Shown: piece after piece, positions 1 through 14,400 of the stretch
How the letters are laid out: each line of letters starts with the position of its first letter
Position numbering within the stretch: position 1 is the first letter of the stretch
Assembly (NCBI GenBank): GCA_036244855.1
Contig: BQKZ01000040.1
Coordinates: 196,963 to 260,962, forward strand
DNA from: Temnopleurus reevesii
Lineage: Eukaryota > Echinodermata > Echinoidea > Temnopleuroida > Temnopleuridae
Length of the DNA: 64,000 nt
Direction: 5' to 3'
Made by a program: the position numbers and the translations under genes
Notes under the pieces: generated by a model
Seen by the model: only the letters and a program-made list of their open reading frames with translations
The model's database searches: none
What the model was told of the DNA's origin: nothing

Positions 1-51
1 GGGCAAGGAATCCGATGGTAGCAATCTCCATAACGTTTTTTCTACCAATTA

Positions 52-603
52 GCCGCCATATTGGATTTCAAAATGGCCGCCATGTGAAGGTGTGGTGATG
101 TTAATGACTCAATTCTGGGATCTAAATGTATGTTTGGGGGCCAATGAATCAAATGATAACAATGTGCATTGTATTGTCAAACAACGGACTTCCATATTAT
201 ATTTCAAAATGGCCGTCATATGAAATCATACAATCTTAACCTGGGGCTGAGTTTCCAATAAAACCGTGTAGTGAGGCGGTTTAGCTTAAAAATCCAGGAT
301 TGTGCACTCTGTGATACTATTGCATTCCTTGTTTCCTAAAACATATATCTAGACACCACAATCAAGTTATTAGCAGCATTATAACCGTATTTTATAGACA
401 TGGTTTTCACATGGCGGCCATTTTGAAATCCAATATGGCCGCTAATTACGATAAGTACGTAGTGTATATTGTTACCATTGAGTTCCCTGCCCCCTAAAAC
501 ATATATTTAGACACTCAATTCAAGTCAACAGCAGCAATAAACGAACAATAATAGCAAAAATAGTTTTCAAATGGCGGCCATTTTGAAATCCAAAATGGCC
601 GCC
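52..603. repeat. tandem element with GGCGGCCATTTT palindromes
   Basis: Four copies of an imperfect palindrome around GGCGGCCATTTTGAAATCC / ATGGCCGCC at 52-85, 190-219, 412-443 and 572-603. The last two lie in a direct repeat of about 157 bp that also shares ACATATATNTAGACAC. A related half-site is at 63786-63800. Confidence 0.7.
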
Positions 604-1830
604 CTCAAGGCTTGAATTTTGAGTGGCGCAATATATGGAAATGTTTGCAATGCATTAATGCACATTTGGTGCTTGTATCAAAAAGTGCACAATTGGTCAG
701 CTAATCCGCCTCACTATTTATTATTTCCAAGCATTTTCCAAGAATTGATTGAGGGCGCGCCTCGGGTGATGCCACCAAAGGGGCATTCCCAACAAAGCAA
801 ACAAAATTCGAAAAATGTGAATGATATGATAACACTGTTAGGCACTCTTTTAAAGAAAAGGTAATGATGAATATGCGTCACCATAGATCAACCTGCATTT
901 CCATAATAGTAGACCATTAAGTAAAATTTAAAGTGGTGAACATCCTCAAAAGAAGATTATATCCAATGATAATAATATTTTAACAGGAGTAGAGAAATTG
1001 GTGAGCAGAACAAAACGAGTTTGAATATAATCGGACTAGTAATATGCATTTTCAAAGATTTAACAAAAAATAACAAATCAGTGAAAATTTCCAGACATGT
1101 TGCCAATCCAGAATTTTCTTTCTTTTATTTACAGTGTATGTTGAAAAATTCATCATTTCTACAGTGAGATAAAAAAATTATATAAATATAAACATGCAAA
1201 TATGGGATACATGTCTTTCATGAAGATATTCAATAGGTGAAGTTTTGAGGAAATCATATTTTTAGAGAAAAAGTAATATTTCATTACATTTATATTAACA
1301 TAATAAATAGTCAGTTGTGCATCTGTTGCCAATTTGTATAAATATTAAAACATTCATAATTTTTTAATTTGTTCCCCAATTTGCTCATTTTTTTTTTTTT
1401 TTTTACTGTTCATCTGATTTTCCTTCTTCCGTTGAACAAATATCATATGTTTTTGGTAGGCTCTTCTTTTAAGTCAATAAATGCCCTCAGTCTTGAACAA
1501 AAAATTGTTGGTTTAATCATAGAGCTATTTGTGCCTCTACGGCTTGATTTTCAAATAATGTACGGGCTTCTTTTTTTTTCTTTTCATGATTCTGAAACAG
1601 ACGGCATGCTGTGTCGAATCATAAAGAGCCCCTCGGGTGGGAAAAGAAAGGATGAAGAAAAAAAGAAAAATGTGGAAATATGAAATCAAACGCTTACAAA
1701 GAAATGAATGTGAAGCCTTATGAATTTACAGCGCTGCATGGTACGGCGTTTAGTAAAACAACAGTGCTTTGGAGCTTTTCTCAAGGAGCGAACCAAAAAT
1801 GCGGGTTACCAAAGTCCACTGTAGATCGAC
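604..1830. other. gene-free left flank
   Basis: AT-rich with T and A homopolymers. The open frames at 619-864 and 1369-1683 lack ATG starts or splice context and recognisable motifs. I see no gene here. Confidence 0.6.
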
Positions 1831-1831
1831 C

Positions 1832-1840
1832 TATATATAG
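1832..1840 (+). promoter_or_regulatory. TATA-like box upstream of SLC26
   Basis: TATATATAG lies about 2 kb before the coding start and 830 bp before the candidate 5' exon donor. It is the best TATA match in the otherwise repeat-filled left flank. There is no other promoter evidence. Confidence 0.2.
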
Positions 1841-2663
1841 ACTATACTGGCGGAAGATTCACAGAAAATCTTGATATTTCCCATAGTCATTGAACATACA
1901 CTCAATCTCGATTCGCTTACAAATTGATTAGTACTTAGGTTTTTACAGCACGCCAGTCAAGAATTGACTATATTAGTACTTAAGAATATTGAATGTTATT
2001 TAAAGCAGAATGCCTGGAGCTTCAGCAGACAAAAATACAAGAGTAATGAAGTCGAAAGAAGTTCACTCAAAAGGTAGGAGAGACACAATAAATTATAAAT
2101 GATTAGTGTCGTATAGAATATATTCTCATGGTTTGTGATCTCCAAGCTCAATATTTATACGTGAAGTATTTCGTTTCCAATTTATGGATGTCTCTGAACT
2201 TTGATCTCGCATTCGAAGCGAACCAAACAGTTCCTATAACTTGTCGTCACAATATTTGGTATCAACATTTACTAAAGGACAAATAAATGTTTCATTGAAG
2301 CCATTTCGTCATTTCAAGATCAAAGATAGCAAGGTCACACATCTTATTGTCACCACGGTCAGGTTTTATATAGTGAACATCTATTATAGGATTTTCCGGC
2401 CAAATTCACAGGATTTTCATTTGAATCAATACTTTTTGCATTTGAATTAGCGTAGATCGTTTTTGCCGTGCAAATTGTCATTCAATTTTTTTATTTTTTC
2501 ATCACATTTGCGACGTTTGTCGAATATTTGTGAGGTCTTATCATTCGATTGAGAAACGAGTCAGTTAGCATTCAAAATAATCAGTGATCATCGGAGCGTC
2601 ATTTCTAGCTTTTAATTTTAGCGGCTGGAATTCTTTTTCTGAAAGATATCATTCAAGTTAAGA

Positions 2664-2693
2664 ATGCAGGGTAGTAATACAGGGGAATGCATG
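2664..2693 (+). other. possible 5' non-coding exon end upstream of the SLC26 gene
   Basis: A near-ideal donor, ATG/GTAAGTG, occurs at 2694 after a short ATG-initiated run (ATG at 2664). Spliced to the acceptor at 3816, this ATG would be out of frame with the SLC26 start and would make an overlapping upstream ORF. Only the splice-site consensus supports it. Confidence 0.3.
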
Positions 2694-2699
2694 GTAAGT

Positions 2700-3816
2700 G
2701 TTTTACAATCTAGGGAAATGTTCAGAAAATTAGCTTCTTTGTACAGTTTTGGACCGACAGCAGATTGATGGCTTAAGACTCAATTTTACAGACTCATATT
2801 CCAAGCCCCACTCATATTATGTAACCCTTTTCTTCCCCGTCACCCACGATAAATATAAATCAGATGAATCACAATATAGACAGATATATACATCATTTTC
2901 ATTACTTTCATTTTATGTGCTTAGACTAATTGATAAGTAAGATTAATCTCATTCTTAAGTTGATCATCATTGGAAGTCCTTGCATTGATCAACCATTGTA
3001 TGGCATGAATTCATACGAAATATAAAGAGAGAAGTAAATTGATCAAAGATTGTATAAAAAGTAAATAAAAAGAATATTGTAGATAAGAGAGAATAAACAA
3101 ATAAAGAGAAAATATCATGAGCACTGAAAACGCCCTAGAGAAAATTAAAATGCAAAATGTGCTAATTTGATATACTAGAAATGAATTCGAACGATAAAGT
3201 CATGCTGCCGAGAGAACGAGAACGGATTTGTGCTTAATAGAACGACCGCTTCACTAAAAAAGGCAAATTATCATCAATTAGAATGAAACTACCACGCATT
3301 CAAATGAAAACATCATGAATTCATAAGCAAGAAAAAGGAATTTAAACCAGGGATATCTCCGAGTTCACGGAATATGACGAATTTGAAATAAAAGAAAATT
3401 AAATCCAATGCTATTATTCCGATTTTGGCCGGGAAATCCTATATTATGGACAGCGGGCAATATCAGGTGCAGAGCCAGGATTGCAATTGGTGGAGAGTGA
3501 AATGTACATTTAAAATTTTCTGGCAAAAAAGTCGTCACTTTCCATCGATGGGCTGACATGAAAAAAGAGAGTCCTTATAACTCCATTTTCCCTTTCCAAA
3601 TAGTTTTACATGGGCGCCAGTTCCCCTCAACCCCCTCCCCCTAATGGTTACTCGCCCGTTCAGCATGCTGAAGCTCCTTGGTATACATTTGATCATACCG
3701 TTTATTTGTTTCTAAAAGATTGTTCAGAAGGCTTTATACAGTATCGCACAGGCCATCGCACTTCATTATATAAGGTACTCTTAAACTCTAAAGCAACAAC
3801 TATAATATCTTCACAG
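2700..3816 (+). other. presumed first intron of SLC26; no gene seen
   Basis: AT-rich, no coding signature. It spans from the candidate donor at 2694 to the acceptor before 3817. Confidence 0.4.
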
Positions 3817-4113
3817 GCCACCGTCTCCACCGACAGGCGAACAATCTCTACGTCGCGATGGATGAAGATCAAGTCGATACCCTGGTTGATGACGATTACG
3901 ACCAGAATGGCGACGTCCATGATATACGGAGGGACGAAAATGGATTGGTGGGTGATGACGATGGTGCACATCGTGTGCTCATCGACAGGGATTGCTATTC
4001 GATGTCGGAATTTCATCAGAAACATGGCTATGAGTCGGTGGATGATCTCGACCACAAAAGATTCATGTTGGAGAAATTCAAGGGATGTCGATGTGGACTA
4101 GACAGAATCGCAG
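3817..4113 (+). CDS. SLC26-like exon 1 (5' UTR 3817-3857, coding 3858-4113)
   Basis: The acceptor TTCACAG ends at 3816 and the donor CAG/GTATTA is at 4114. The start ATG at 3858 has G at -3 and G at +4. It encodes the acidic N-terminus with [12 protein letters not shown], and ends in phase 1. The reading frame on the opposite strand (3702-4055) is a shadow. Confidence 0.85.
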
Positions 4114-7100
4114 GTATTATAATAGTAAATTATTTGAAATAACTGTGATGATAATAGTAAAATAAAAAGCAGCTGCTAAAGTTTTGACGATTTGTCAAAA
4201 TGCATTTTTGTACACTCGCGTAACATTCAATTGTATTCTCTTTAACAAAGATTACATAACCCCCACAAGTTATTTACAATTATTTATCCAAAGCAATGCG
4301 TTATCATTACCGGGCTGTGGGCCTGCAAGGCAATATAAATATACCTCATGTAGTACACATAGCATTGAAGGAATATCTTCATAGCGTACCTATTCCAATT
4401 ACTGAACTCGTTTGTCATTCTACCATATGGTCGGCCTATATGTTATACTCATTATTCATTGATATAGTCATATAGATGCATGTATATTGAAGATTAGTTT
4501 AGTATACCAACGGCATTTAGAATATATGCTGTTGCATCATTTGACACAAATTGTATTTAATCTAGAGAATCTTTCTATTTAGGTTTAAAGGGGGAAATTT
4601 TTCCTCTTCATAAATCGGACCCGGAGACAACAATAGGGTAAAATATATGATGAAAGCAATGTTGACCTTTTTGAAATTTCATTTTAATCTGGAAAGGCAC
4701 TGCCTGACTGCGTCACAATAAATGTACAAACGAACCGATGAAATATATGATATGAAAAATGTTGAGCAGAAAGAAATCATATAATGTGCTTGAACTTATA
4801 CAGGTATACCTCATATGTAACCAATTTCTTGCATATTGAGTAAAATGTTCTGCTATATTTTGTATTCTCTATGCAGGTTTTTTGCTGTATCTGTTTCCCG
4901 CCTTTGACTGGCTGCGTAGATATAATGTGAGGAGTAATGCAATCGGTGATGTGATGGCTGGTGTTACAGTGGGCATTGTAAATATACCACAGAGTAAGTT
5001 GAAAACATACCACAGTTGGTAATATACTACATGATAAGTTGTAAATATACCAAAGTTATATTTAGTCTATCTTCATTATATTCTGATGAAGGCTTGCATT
5101 ATACAGCAGCCGAAACGTCACTATACTAACGTTATACGTTTGCACATCGTGAGACAACTGATCAACTCTCTTTAATTATTCTTCACCACGATGAACCTCT
5201 TTCAAACCATATACAAAAGTTGTTGATAAACCATATCATATAATGTATGAAAGAATATACTCTAAAAAGTAAAATATTAGATTAATATCAAAATGATAAA
5301 TTAATGTTTCAAACATAATTGTCATGCATGTATGTGCAACTGTTGCCGTTTATAAATGTTGTCTACCTTCCGAACGTTGAAAATGTCAATTTAAGATTAG
5401 AGGTTCTTACATATAGCGCATAGTCGTTGTATGCAGAAATAGAAGTATCATTCGGGGGGGGGGGGGGGGGGGGGTGGAATATTGTTGATATACCCATCAT
5501 AGATATTTTGTCAAATGGGAGCGAATCTTTTGTCACCATGATCGCCTGAAATTTGTGCAAAATACACTTACAATAACCCAAAGTAAAACCACATTGCATA
5601 CGATATTTATTAAGTTGCAGCAAATCTTATGTCAGAGTAATTTAAGAGTCATTAGGTCCCGGTCACATAGAGGCCCGGAACCAATACGATTCAACACGAG
5701 TCTTTGTTAATTCACACTTAATTGCCTCAGAGCAAAGAGTCGTGTTGAATAGCGTTGCTTCCGGGGCCCTATGTGACCGGGGCTGTAACGTAGGACATCG
5801 TCCCGACCCACATACAAGTTCAGACTCAGTCAAATGACTTGAGTAAATATTTAAGTTATTTATAGCAATCATATAAACTATCATAATCGACTTTTAAGAG
5901 CATATATATATAAATATTTAACTGGGATAACTTGTTCAGATAAAGACGGTGTGCGGACGCAATCATCTCATAAGCGTCACCCGCCTCAATCCCCCACCCC
6001 CAAAAAAGAATTGCACATGAAAATAATAAATGGATGAACGGAAAGTGTATCATTTGTGTATCGGGAACTCAAAGGGTATCCATTTAAAATCGCAGATGAT
6101 GAGGTAATAAAATAGCATAGTGAATGATGTGTTTTCATATTGAAATGATCAAATCGTTTCAATAACTTGCTTTCATTTGTCTGATTAGACTCTAGGTATG
6201 GCGTTTGCGTTGTTGGTTACCATACCGCCCGTCTATGGCTTGTACACAGCCTTCTTCGCACCCATTGCCTTATTCTTTATGGGCTCATCCAGGCATTCGT
6301 CAGTCGGTGAGAAAATCTGTCACGAATATGCACTCATGACCCCTCACGAGTGTCATACTTACCCCCGCAAACTAGAACACTGGGTCCAGTTGCTGGAAAT
6401 GTTCATGATAGGGCGTTTCCTCTTCTTGTGCCACCCTCTCAACATATAGACGCATCAACGTTTGCGTCTATGTTAAACGGATGGTGCAAGAAGTAAAGAC
6501 GTCTTGTATCAGATAGCTTAGACCATTTCGACCAATTCCCCCTAGTTTCAAATGAAATACTCACTGACCCATATCGGAGACCCTGCTCGTCTCCGAATTA
6601 TAGTCAATACGAATATTTGTCGTAACATTTTCATTTTCATCTTTTGTGAACAGAGTACGTGTAAAATTCAATCAGTAAATTCATCGACAAATTCCTATCA
6701 AAACTTCTTTGGAACTTTTTATATCTTCCTCACACTTTTTCATCAAGTTCGTGTTGGGATGAAGCAGAGGGTGTGTTAAACTAATATCAGCTCAAATCGC
6801 AACCGATATTTTTTGTTTAAAGATATACAGTATCTTTCTGTTATGATTTACCACAGCATTTCTTTTTTTTTTCATTATTACCCTTTATCTTAAGTATTAA
6901 TTTTTAGTTTATTTTCTTATTTTTGTTTTTATCTTCTAAGGAACGTTTGGTGTAGTCAGCATCCTGTGCGGCGATGCTGTCGAGAGGATCATGTCTGAAA
7001 GGTATCCATCAGTCGAGACTACTCTACCCTTATCATCAGTCGAACCACTACCATCATCATTACCACCACCATCGTCGCCATCATTATCGTCACCGTGGGT

Positions 7101-8388
7101 GTCTCCCAATACCACTACGCCCTCAGCGTGTGGACCGTTATGTGAAGAGAGGGTGCAGCTCAATACGACGCTCTGTCTTATGGTTGGATTAATACAGGTT
7201 TGTTAGAATTTCCTTGGTTAAAGAACCTGGAAATTGTTTCCATTAGTGAGAAGCTAATGAAATACATGTATGAAGAAAAATATCAATTCTGACATAGTGC
7301 TTTGTATTATATACGCCATGCGCCACTTATGGTTTCTTGTTCAATTTTCACTTAGTACATTCTTACTATAAGTGGCACCAGGTAGATTTGCTAATTAATC
7401 CAAACCTTTTTGGTGGTAAGTTATTGTTTGAGTACAATAGTTTGCCATCGAAAGATTTGTTCGTGACGAAATCACTGCGATGCCACTATGGGAAGCCCAA
7501 ATCTTATAAGTAACACAATAAAAAAAATCAAATCTTTAGTTGCTTCCTTTAGATGGATGTAGAGCTTGGTACTCTGATTCAGAGATTTTAGCTACCATTG
7601 TTATTAACATCCATCACAATACGTAGATATGTACGATATAAAGATGCGTCAATAGGAATGACGAAATAATACTTAAAACGCGATTGTTTAGTAACATTGG
7701 AAAGCAGAACACAATTACGGTTGTTATAATACACTAGATGATTGAAATAATTTATTTTCAAATCGCGTTAAAATTAACGAATGCTTTAGTTTGAGCTTCA
7801 AATCTAAGTTATAATCAAAGAAGACGATAGAATAGTTGAAGGATAACGTCTTTAATAATCCATTGATTTCCTGCAGATATTAATGGCGATATGCCGTCTT
7901 GGTTTTGTCTCAACGTATCTCGCTCATCCTCTCATTCGTGCATTCACAACGGCAGCGGCATGTCACGTGATCACTAGTCAGGTGCCGCCATTATTTGGTC
8001 TTGTGATCACTCGTTACGCTGGGCCTCTCAGCTTGATCTATGTAAGTAAATGATCTTTTTTTTCTCCTATCATCCTGTGAAATAAGGATATAAAAACACA
8101 CGCTATACATGAAATCTTTATTTGAAATCTAAAATAGTTGAGGCACGACATAGTATTATACAAAAAGTAAACTTGACCATGCTATCTTATTCATCATATT
8201 TCGACTATATATATATATATCAAAATGAAATGAGTAAAGTGTAGAACGCAAGTGAAGACATAGTCCTCTAATAATGGGGTATAACCCTCAAATAAGAAAG
8301 AAAGTCTCGCTACTCTTCAGGTACCATGACACGAGACGAATAAAGTTAGAAAAATCCGTTTCGTAACAAACATGTTAAACACGTCTGC

Positions 8389-8465
<77 letters not shown>

Positions 8466-11359
8466 TATTATCATATTACAGAAAGTGCGAAATTGACTTA
8501 CAATATTTGCGGTCTGCCCACCCTTTTCGTACAAAAATTGCAACCTTTTTGTCACGTAATTGGAACCACCCCAAGGGTTTTTTTTTTGCCTCATCATTTT
8601 TCGATGAAGAACCTTCTACACTAGCTTAAGGGGCTTCATAAACTTCCTATACGGGAAAAGTGTATAATCTTCATTTCGATTGAGTAAAGTAAAATTTTAA
8701 CTTGATATTTTGTTATAGAATGTAGAGAATCAAAACATTTTTAAAGCAAGGCCCTATGGGAAAATTGTTAACTCCCCTTCTTTCAATGAATCCATCGTTA
8801 TACATAAATCAATATTCTCAAAAATGTAGAAGCATGTCTTTTTCCTAAAAAGCACAAATTATCTTATTTACAAACATTTGGTTATATATTGCTTGTATAT
8901 GTCAATTATGATATTTAAAGTTTTTACCTTTCAGCTTTTAATCCACAATTTGATTTTAAATGTTTGTGTAATTGAAATATTGTTTTTCTCTTTCTGTGTG
9001 TTTCTTTCTTATTAGAGCTGGCGGGATATTTTCCTAAACATCCCAAAGATAAACGTGGCGACATTTCTGTTCGGGCTGCTTACTTTTTGTATCTTAGCAC
9101 CGGGAAAATATCTATCTGAGAAATATAAACACAAGATCAAAGCACCAATCCCTTGGGAGCTCTTTGTTGTGAGTTATTTTTATTTTCTTATAAGTCTATT
9201 CTTGTTTTTGTTGTGTACATATCATTCATACTTCTAGTCAAGCGCCGTGGTGTAGTGGACCTGACTCTCGCCTTTCAACCAGAGGGTCGCGTTTCGAATC
9301 CCACCCATGGCGTTAATTCCTTAAGCAAGAAATGTTTCTGCAATTTGCTGCACTTAACCCAGGTGATGTAAATGGGTACCAACAGGAAGAGATTTCTTGG
9401 AATGCAGTTATATAATGATTTTTATTACTATTATTACTACGACTATTATTATCAGCATAATTAGTATCATTTTTATTATCATTGTTACTATTACGCCAGT
9501 GTTATTAATTACAGTCCTTTCCTTTTTTGATGTATCACTTCGAAGAATTGCAGATCTAATAAATTGTTAAAAAAATATTTAAAAAACTGAATGCGATTAT
9601 TGACGTCTTGCAATGAAGATGGAGAGAAATGCATGTCAAAGAATAAACTGAAATCACAACTAAACCGTATTGATTATTTCGATGTTCATATTGATATCGT
9701 GATGCAATCATTTTAAATATGACTATTCCGTCAAGACAAAGGAGGCTTCAATAGTGGTTTATAATAAACCATTTTTGTATCTTTTGTAGGTGATTATCAC
9801 AATTCTCATATCGCACTTCGTGCACGTTGGAGAGAAGTATGGCGTAGATATTATTGGAGACGTTCCTGTTGGGTAAGTAAAGATTTGATACCTTGCAAAA
9901 CATGAAATCACTTCTATAAAAGATGAAACAAACTATTATTTCTTCAGCCTTTATCGTATTTTTTAAACGATGATCTAAGTTATCCGCATATATACAGTTG
10001 ATATCAATCATGGAAAATTTGTTTTTATCTTTTATATAAGAAAAGGCAAGGGGGTGATCATAACAGTATGGGAAATACGTATACACCGAATCGAAATAGG
10101 ACTGCGTAGCCTTTTTAAACACATCCCAAAATGAATTGAATTATTTAATCGATCCTAGGTTTGTTCCAGAAACCTGCACTGTAAAACAAAACACTGGTGT
10201 TAAATTCAACACCAGCCGAAATCAATAGGTCCACACCAGAAAAGTATTGGAATAACACCTGTTTGGAATCAGTTTAATATATTTAATCACCTACTGGTGT
10301 TGCTTAAGTTCTGAAAAACACCAGTTGGTATTTAGATATACTTATTTGAATCCAAACAGGTGTTATTCTAACACTTTTCTGGTGTGGACCTATATTTACT
10401 CCGACTGGTGTTAAATCTAACAACAGCGTTTCTGCATTGTATGTAGTATTAGCAGCACCGTATGACATACCACATAAGTCTACCGCGGTTTTACCCCGTT
10501 TTCTACCTCTAGATTTCCACAGCCCACAGTGCCATCTCTCCCATCTGACGTCACCATTGGTGATATGATGGGTGACGCCATCACTATAGCAGTTGTCGGA
10601 TTCGTCATTTCCATCTCACTAGCCAAAATATTTGCTGCAAAGAATGACTACGAAATCGACGCCAACCAGGTAAGTTTTCATTTATCAAATCTTCTTCAAA
10701 TTAACGTAAGCTACAAATTCATTGAATTTTGATATAAAGGCGTTTTTAATTCACTGGCAGTGTTTAAGCGTTGGCCTATGTAATGTCGTTATACGGACCA
10801 ATACCACGTGATCATAAGCTGAATAGCCAGTCAGAAGCGTTCAAAGTTGAATTGTGTCCACGCATGCGCGAGCACGAGCACGCGGGTGTTAATCCACTAA
10901 AAAAAACCTTTTCACTATTGCTAAAACATACTGTATCGGAAACTTGTCCAAGTGTGATATAGAATAATCATTTTTCAAACGTTTGCTTATCCAATTTGTT
11001 TTTTCATATTCTAATAGGAGCTTCTTGCATATGGTGCATCAAACGCAACTTCATCCTTCTTTCTATCGTTTGTGTCTGCCTCAGCTCTGGCCAGGGTAGC
11101 TCTGCTAGATGGAGCAGGAGCAAAAACACAGGTATTGTGCGAAATATACAAATTCTAATTGACAGTGGTATGTCTTATTTCGTTATTCCTTTCATAGTTC
11201 TATTCTTATCAATGCAATTTTAAATGTACGTTTTATTTGTATCTCAAGAAATCGTTTGCATTTTGCAATCCAGTTCTAGGTCTCATCAATTGTTGATGAA
11301 TGATCAAACAAATCAACAACAACAAAATAAGAGCAGCGGCAATAACAACATCGACTACA

Positions 11360-11400
<41 letters not shown>

Positions 11401-14400
11401 TACTACTTCTAATACTAATACTACTAATACTTTCTGTACTTCCAAATATTCGTGGCAATAATTCTGTTCCTTTTGGTTTCCTTTGTCAGATCTCTATGTT
11501 GGTATCATCTGTCATCATCATGTTTGTACTCCTCGTTATTGGACCTCTCTTTGAACCATTACCAAAGGTAACTTGGAGGTAGAGTTGAACAATTTGATCT
11601 ATTTAGGTAACATTAAGTCGAACGCCAATGCAATGGTCCATTATAATGCCATTGAATTGGGAACCGGCTTGTAATTGTTATGTCTGCACAGTTCAATACA
11701 TGGCGTACGGATCTATTGTCCCATGATAAAACATTTAATTTGAGGGAAATAGATTATATCGTGTTAAAAGACGGGTTTGGGGACTGCATATGGGCATAGA
11801 TATTTTTACTCAATCCAATAATGGTAAAAAGTATTAACAGAAAAGAGTGGAAGAGGCTTGGTCCGCGGTCCCAGCAAAGGAGTACAATTGACAAACTTAT
11901 AGTCAGAAATTAATTTTCCTGTCACAAATACAACTGATATTATAATTTATTGTCATTACTTCCCCCCCCCCCAAAAAAAGTATAATGGAGTAAGCTTTGT
12001 TGATTGTTCAGTGCTAATCTAGTCATGTCTTTTACCCCGTTTCTAAACACAGTCGGTTCTAGCTGCAATCATTATTTACGCGTTACGAGGGATTGTTTCT
12101 CAACTCACAGATCTCAGGGAACTGTTCAAGACGTCAAAAGTCGATTTTGTAAGTCAAAACCTCTCCTATATATGTAATAATAATAAAATTAATAATTAAA
12201 TCTATAATGTATATATATGTATATATGTTGTGAATTTCAATTATTTCAAAATATCTGTCACTGAATATAAATGCATTGGTTACATCTCCAGATAATCCAT
12301 AGTAAAAATCAGTAAGAGCATTTTAATTCCAGCAAACAATCAGTTGATATTGATTTTTGTCTAACTCTATTTAACTACTAGAGCATCTTGTATAACCTAA
12401 GATGAATGTAGCCTATACAATGATCCGCTTTTCAGGGCTACTTGCATAAAATTGTCTTAGATATCCTCTTCTTACCAAGACGTCTGAACTTCTTGTGCCA
12501 CCCTCATAAAATAGACTCAAACGTTTATACTTCTATGTTAACAGGATGGCCCAAAAGATTGAGATGTCTTAGCAAAAAGAAGATAGCAAAGCCCTGTGCT
12601 ATCCACCCCTGGTCTCCTATAACCCTGTGCATTTTTGTTGAAATATTTTCTGCAGTAGAATCTGAGGTTCTGACAAATACACAAAATTTCATTTAAAAAC
12701 AACGATTTCCCAGCGTTTGTAATTTAGTAAAAGTATTTTTTTTTCATACTCCAACCATAATGTAGACGATCTGGCTCACAACCTTTATATCGGTGTTCAT
12801 TCTCGGTGTGGACCTTGGTCTCGCTGTCGGAGTCATTTACTCTCTCTTCACGGTGATCGTAAGGACTCAGCTACCACACTACAGCGAGCAGGGCAACGCA
12901 CTCGATACCGAGCTCTACTGTGATGTCAAGACTTACAACTCGGTGAGAATATGTTATCATGGAACACATCAAACGCGAGTGTATCTCTCAAGAAAAAGGT
13001 TTAAATGCGCACACCGTGTGGTGGGGAGGGGGGGGGGGGGGGGGGATAAAAGGGATTAAAACCTCCCAGTTTGAATATTATCAGGTTATTGGAATATTAT
13101 TTTGCATGATTATAGACTAGATTTTAAAAAAATGTATTACCAAACTTCACACTGTAAACAAAACTTGTCGCATTCATATATTTATCCCTTAAACTGACGG
13201 CCATCTTAAAGAAATACATTGATCGGTCATTGATCCTTCTTTTTGCCATTTTCAATGCAAGAGATTGTTCTTTTCTGTTAAATTCAATTACAGGTAAAAC
13301 CCAAAGCGGGCATATTGATTTTCAAGATGGAGTCATCACTGTATTACGCCAACTCACAACAGTTTAGACAACGCATCTTGAGAGCTACTGGGATCAACCC
13401 TGTCAAACGATTGGAGTATATACGTAGAATACAGGCCAAGGAGACAAATGATGCAAAGGATATGAAGGATAAACAGGTATAACTTTATATCTGGTTAAAA
13501 ATGAAAAAAAACAACAAAACATTGAATTCTTAAGTTATCTACAATTGCCATAAAAAAAAAGAAACTTAACGCACCAACAAAACATAGTCGTTATGAAATT
13601 AGATTACTATAGATCAGAATCACTTTTTTTCTGAGCTATTAAACGCTTCATAATCGAGATAATCATATTCATAAAGTATTTCTGCTAAAATTCACCTGGT
13701 CGGCGAGGTCCAACAATAGGTTGTCACCCCATCACTCTTTTTTACGATCTCATTGCAGTGCCACTGGTGACGATCGGAAGAGATTTTGATGGGTAATTTT
13801 CTGGATTTTAGCAATTAATGACGGAAGGGGGGTGGGTCATTCAAATTACTATAGTAAAACACAGGTATATCATAATTAGAGATTCATATGTGTACAAATT
13901 GCTTCAAGAACGCAATATATTTATTTCACCCACGTGTTTACATTGATACGAATCATTTATTTGACAAGCAAGGGAGAACAGTATTTGACTTGTCTGTTCA
14001 ATCTTCGATTCATTCATTCATTCAAATATTATTTAAGGTACGTGTATATGATAGGTGTGCATTCAATTGGAGAACTGCTTCGCAAATCCTCTATGTTCCC
14101 TTCAGGTATCTAGTCATGCAATGACTGAGATGGATCAATCTGGACCGGGTCTACACTCCATCCTTGTCGATTGCAGCCATTTTAGTTTCACTGATGTCAC
14201 GGGTGTCAAAACTTTACTTTCCATCATCAGGGATTATGAGAGGATTGACATAGCAACAGTGTTCTGTTCATGTTCAGGTATAACGATCACTTCGTTGAAT
14301 TAACGATTTATAATGCATAAGGTTGATTTAAGAAAGGAATTAAAATTAAGAAATACATCTATAGAGGTAAAATATTGATATTTTTTTTATCCAAACTAAA

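Noticed and set aside
3610..4101. 163-aa plus-strand frame overlapping SLC26 exon 1
   Set aside because: Different frame from the SLC26 start, with composition of a shadow translation; at most an upstream ORF.
4960..5060. Partial repetition of the SLC26 exon 2 end (GTAAATATACCA) just after its donor
   Set aside because: Short and AT-rich; the second copy has no usable acceptor or frame.
5083..5115. Hammerhead-ribozyme-like core CTGATGA ... GAAA near a Penelope-like GATGAAGG/GCCGAAACG motif
   Set aside because: The stem II pairing leaves an extra unpaired A after CTGATGA, and I cannot pair stems I and III with a cleavage site. More likely a retroelement relic.
9242..9320. Functional tRNA gene
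   Set aside because: Only A- and B-box-like motifs; no cloverleaf, and it continues into a SINE body shared with 58745-59020.
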